Source of the DNA: Dehalococcoidia bacterium | GTDB taxonomy: Bacteria; Chloroflexota; Dehalococcoidia; Lucifugimonadales; GCA-002694895 | Length of the DNA: 64,000 nt | Direction of reading: 5' to 3' | Assembly: GCA_029936815.1 (NCBI GenBank) | Contig: JAPYRX010000005.1 | Coordinates: 47,707 to 111,706, forward strand | Shown: positions 60,662 to 64,000 of the stretch, piece after piece | How the letters are laid out: every line of letters begins with the position of its first letter | Position numbering within the stretch: position 1 is the first letter of the stretch | Position numbers and translations under genes: made by a program | The notes under the pieces: model-generated | What the model saw: the letters and a program-made list of their open reading frames with translations, nothing else | What the model was told of the DNA's origin: nothing | Database searches by the model: none

Positions 60662-62341
60662 ATGTACATCAAAAAAATAGAAATATTTGTACTGGAAACA
60701 CTTCTAAATACTTATAATAATTTAGACCTTAGCTTAATTAACAAAGATGGATTACTAATTCAAAAATCACCAAATTCAATAGACTCTGACTTCGGAACAA
60801 GTTTACCTCTTAGATTAGCTAAAACACTAAAGAAAAATCAGTTGGAAATCGCCAATATTTTGGCAGAAAAATTGATAAATGAAAAACCTGATTATATAAG
60901 TGAAATAACAGTAGTAAAACCAGGGTATATAAATTTTTCAATAAACAAGAAAGATATTTTTGAAATATTAAAAGATATAGCATTCAATGAAAATCCATTC
61001 TCTGATTTGTTTAATAATAAACAACAGAAAATACAAATAGAATTTGTAAGCGCCAATCCAACAGGACCACTACACGTAGGCCATATAAGAGGAGCAGTTT
61101 ATGGAAGTGCTCTTTCAAAAATTTTAAGTTTTTATGGATACGATGTTAAAAATGAGTATTATGTTAATGACGCTGGTAACCAAATTTTAAAATTTGGACT
61201 AAGTATTTTAAATGAAATTTTAAAATCAAATAAAATTAGTCAAAGTCTTAGAAATAAACATATTATTGATTCGACAGATTCGTATAAAGGTGAATATGTT
61301 AAGTTATTAGCAAATAAAATCAATAATCAGATCAATTTAGAATTGAATTCCGAAGATTTGATTCAAAAAATAACACAATTAGCAGTAACTGAAATGTTGT
61401 CTAATATTAAAGAAGATTTAAGTCGATTAAATGTATATTTCGATGAATGGTTTCATGAAACAAAATTATTTGAAGAAAATACTCTTGATATAGTTATTGA
61501 AAAATTAAAGCAAACAAATTTAATAATCAATAAAGATGGTGCAACTTGGTTTTTGTCCGAAGACCTTGGTGATGACAGAGATAATGTTTTAATAAAGCAA
61601 GATTCTTCTCATACTTATTTCTTTTCAGACATAGCAAATCATTATAATAAATTTTATATAAGAAATTTCGATAAAGTTATAAATATTTGGGGAGCCGATC
61701 ACCAGGGGCATATAAAAAGAACAAAACTAGCAATGGAAGCATTGGGAGTAAATCAAGAAGATTTAGAAATCAAAATTTCTCAAATGGTTACAATAAAGAA
61801 AGGAAACGAGTTAGTCAAAATCTCAAAAAGATCTGGAGAATATGTAACACTGAATGATATTGTATCTGAAGTAGGTAGTGACGCTTGTAGATACTTCTTT
61901 TTATCTAGAGCTCCAAATACACAACTAACGTTTGATATAGAATCAGCAAAAATTCAAAATTCAACCAATCCTGTTTATTACATCCAGTATGCACATGCTA
62001 GATTAACAAATTTGATAGAAAAAGCTACTCAATTAGATATTTCTTTAGACAAATTACCAGATCTCAATTTGTTATCTGAAAAAGAAATCTCAATTGCCAT
62101 GAAGTTAATTGAATTTCCTGAAATTATTGATCAAATAGCTAAAGAATTAGAACCTCATCACATAACACGATACACTCACGAATTAGCATCCGAATTTCAT
62201 ACGTACTATCAATCAGAAAAAATAATAGAAGAAAACAATATAGAATTATCTGTTTCTAGAATTTTATTGTGCAAAGCAATTTTAAAAATTATTCGTCAAT
62301 GCCTTGATCTAATGATGGTATCAGCTCCAACAAAAATGTGA
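60662..62341 (+). CDS. argS: Arginyl-tRNA synthetase
   Basis: IEFVSANPTGPLHVGHIRGAVYGSALSKIL; IWGADHQGHIKRTKLAMEAL. Confidence 0.97.
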   Translation: MYIKKIEIFVLETLLNTYNNLDLSLINKDGLLIQKSPNSIDSDFGTSLPLRLAKTLKKNQLEIANILAEKLINEKPDYISEITVVKPGYINFSINKKDIFEILKDIAFNENPFSDLFNNKQQKIQIEFVSANPTGPLHVGHIRGAVYGSALSKILSFYGYDVKNEYYVNDAGNQILKFGLSILNEILKSNKISQSLRNKHIIDSTDSYKGEYVKLLANKINNQINLELNSEDLIQKITQLAVTEMLSNIKEDLSRLNVYFDEWFHETKLFEENTLDIVIEKLKQTNLIINKDGATWFLSEDLGDDRDNVLIKQDSSHTYFFSDIANHYNKFYIRNFDKVINIWGADHQGHIKRTKLAMEALGVNQEDLEIKISQMVTIKKGNELVKISKRSGEYVTLNDIVSEVGSDACRYFFLSRAPNTQLTFDIESAKIQNSTNPVYYIQYAHARLTNLIEKATQLDISLDKLPDLNLLSEKEISIAMKLIEFPEIIDQIAKELEPHHITRYTHELASEFHTYYQSEKIIEENNIELSVSRILLCKAILKIIRQCLDLMMVSAPTKM

Positions 62342-62854
62342 TTATTCAAATCCTCCTTGTTTTTTATATGATTTAGTTCTTCTCACATAACTCAATGCGT
62401 TTTGCTTTACCATATCCAAATGATTGTCTGATATTTTAGATTTAATCCTTGCTGGAGTGCCTAATACAAAAGAAAAATCAGGTATAACCATATTTGGAAC
62501 AACGGTAGAGGATGCCCCTACGAGGCAATTACTACCTATTTCAACGCCATCATTTATCACTGAAGCATTTCCAAGCAAAACATTATCTCCAATTATGTTT
62601 GCGTGGCACATTACAAGATGCCCCATAGTTACACCATCTCCGATACGGACATCTTCATCACCATGTACAATAGAGTTATCTTGAATGTTAGTATTTTCTC
62701 CAATTATAATCCTTCCACTATCGGCTCTTAAAATTACGCCAGGCCAAATACTAGAATTAGCGCCAATTTCTATATCTCCTATAAGGTATGCAAATTCACT
62801 TATAAATGCCGTATCATGAATTCGAGCTATCTTTCCATTATATTTTTTTATCAT
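62342..62854 (-). CDS. Gamma-carbonic anhydrase family / hexapeptide-repeat protein
   Basis: YLIGDIEIGANSSIWPGVILRADSGRIIIGENTNIQDNSIVHGDEDVRIGDGVTMGHLVMCHANIIGDN. Confidence 0.93.
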   Translation of the reverse strand: MIKKYNGKIARIHDTAFISEFAYLIGDIEIGANSSIWPGVILRADSGRIIIGENTNIQDNSIVHGDEDVRIGDGVTMGHLVMCHANIIGDNVLLGNASVINDGVEIGSNCLVGASSTVVPNMVIPDFSFVLGTPARIKSKISDNHLDMVKQNALSYVRRTKSYKKQGGFE

Positions 62855-62953
62855 TATTTCCCCATGACGTAATTGATATTATGAAATTTATTTTATCAAA
62901 TTTCTCCTAGATAGCAAAAAATCGATGATAATAGGATTAATAACTACAAAACA

Positions 62954-62974
62954 AATGTCAGTAATATTGACATT
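62954..62974. promoter_or_regulatory. Palindrome overlapping the rRNA -35 element
   Basis: AATGTCA-gtaatat-TGACATT (perfect 7-bp arms). Confidence 0.5.
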
Positions 62975-62995
62975 TTACAATTTCTTCACTAACAT
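62967..62995 (+). promoter_or_regulatory. rRNA operon promoter
   Basis: TTGACA (62967-62972), 17-nt spacer, TAACAT (62990-62995). Confidence 0.65.
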
Positions 62996-63007
62996 TCTTA
63001 CTTCATT

Positions 63008-63019
63008 CGCTCTTTAACA
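63008..63019 (+). promoter_or_regulatory. boxA rRNA antitermination element
   Basis: CGCTCTTTAACA, one mismatch to TGCTCTTTAACA, in rRNA leader. Confidence 0.75.
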
Positions 63020-63044
63020 ACTGTATAGTGACGAAAACACGTTA

Positions 63045-64000
<956 letters not shown>

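Overview
AT-rich bacterial chromosome window, largely housekeeping, with no phage, transposon or CRISPR signature seen. Order: partial hemW, DUF1232, holA, PLP enzyme, PHP protein, HspR/ClgR-type clpC/clpB ATPase, tRNA-Asn, HIT, EamA, type-5 uracil-DNA glycosylase, a NurA/HAS-barrel-like/HerA operon, cytochrome c maturation genes (ccmC, ccmD-like, ccmE, ccmB, ccmA, ccdA), the str-S10-spc-alpha ribosomal super-operon (rpsL to rpsI), tRNA-Ala, an oppDF-type ATPase pair, an ~18 kb surface-polysaccharide cluster (glycosyltransferases, Wzm/Wzt, GDP-heptose genes, several nucleotide-sugar epimerases), a selenocysteine-containing selD, argS, a gamma-carbonic anhydrase family protein, and the 5' ~950 nt of a 16S rRNA gene. 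The 16S and gene content suggest a marine Chloroflexota/Dehalococcoidia (SAR202-like) organism; this is inference only. Most notable observations: (1) rplN-rplX-rplE and rplP-rpmC-rpsQ blocks are exchanged in the S10/spc cluster, with a long S3 tail at the breakpoint; (2) selD carries an in-frame TGA (Sec) missed by the ORF track; (3) nurA-herA has a perfect GAAC-N4-GTTC LexA-type box inside its promoter and looks leaderless; (4) CcmE has a CxxxY motif instead of HxxxY; (5) a HAIR-like operator lies upstream of clpC; (6) a GDP-heptose glycan locus contains an odd split TPP-enzyme pair; (7) two decayed methyltransferase remnants flank or interrupt the glycan region.
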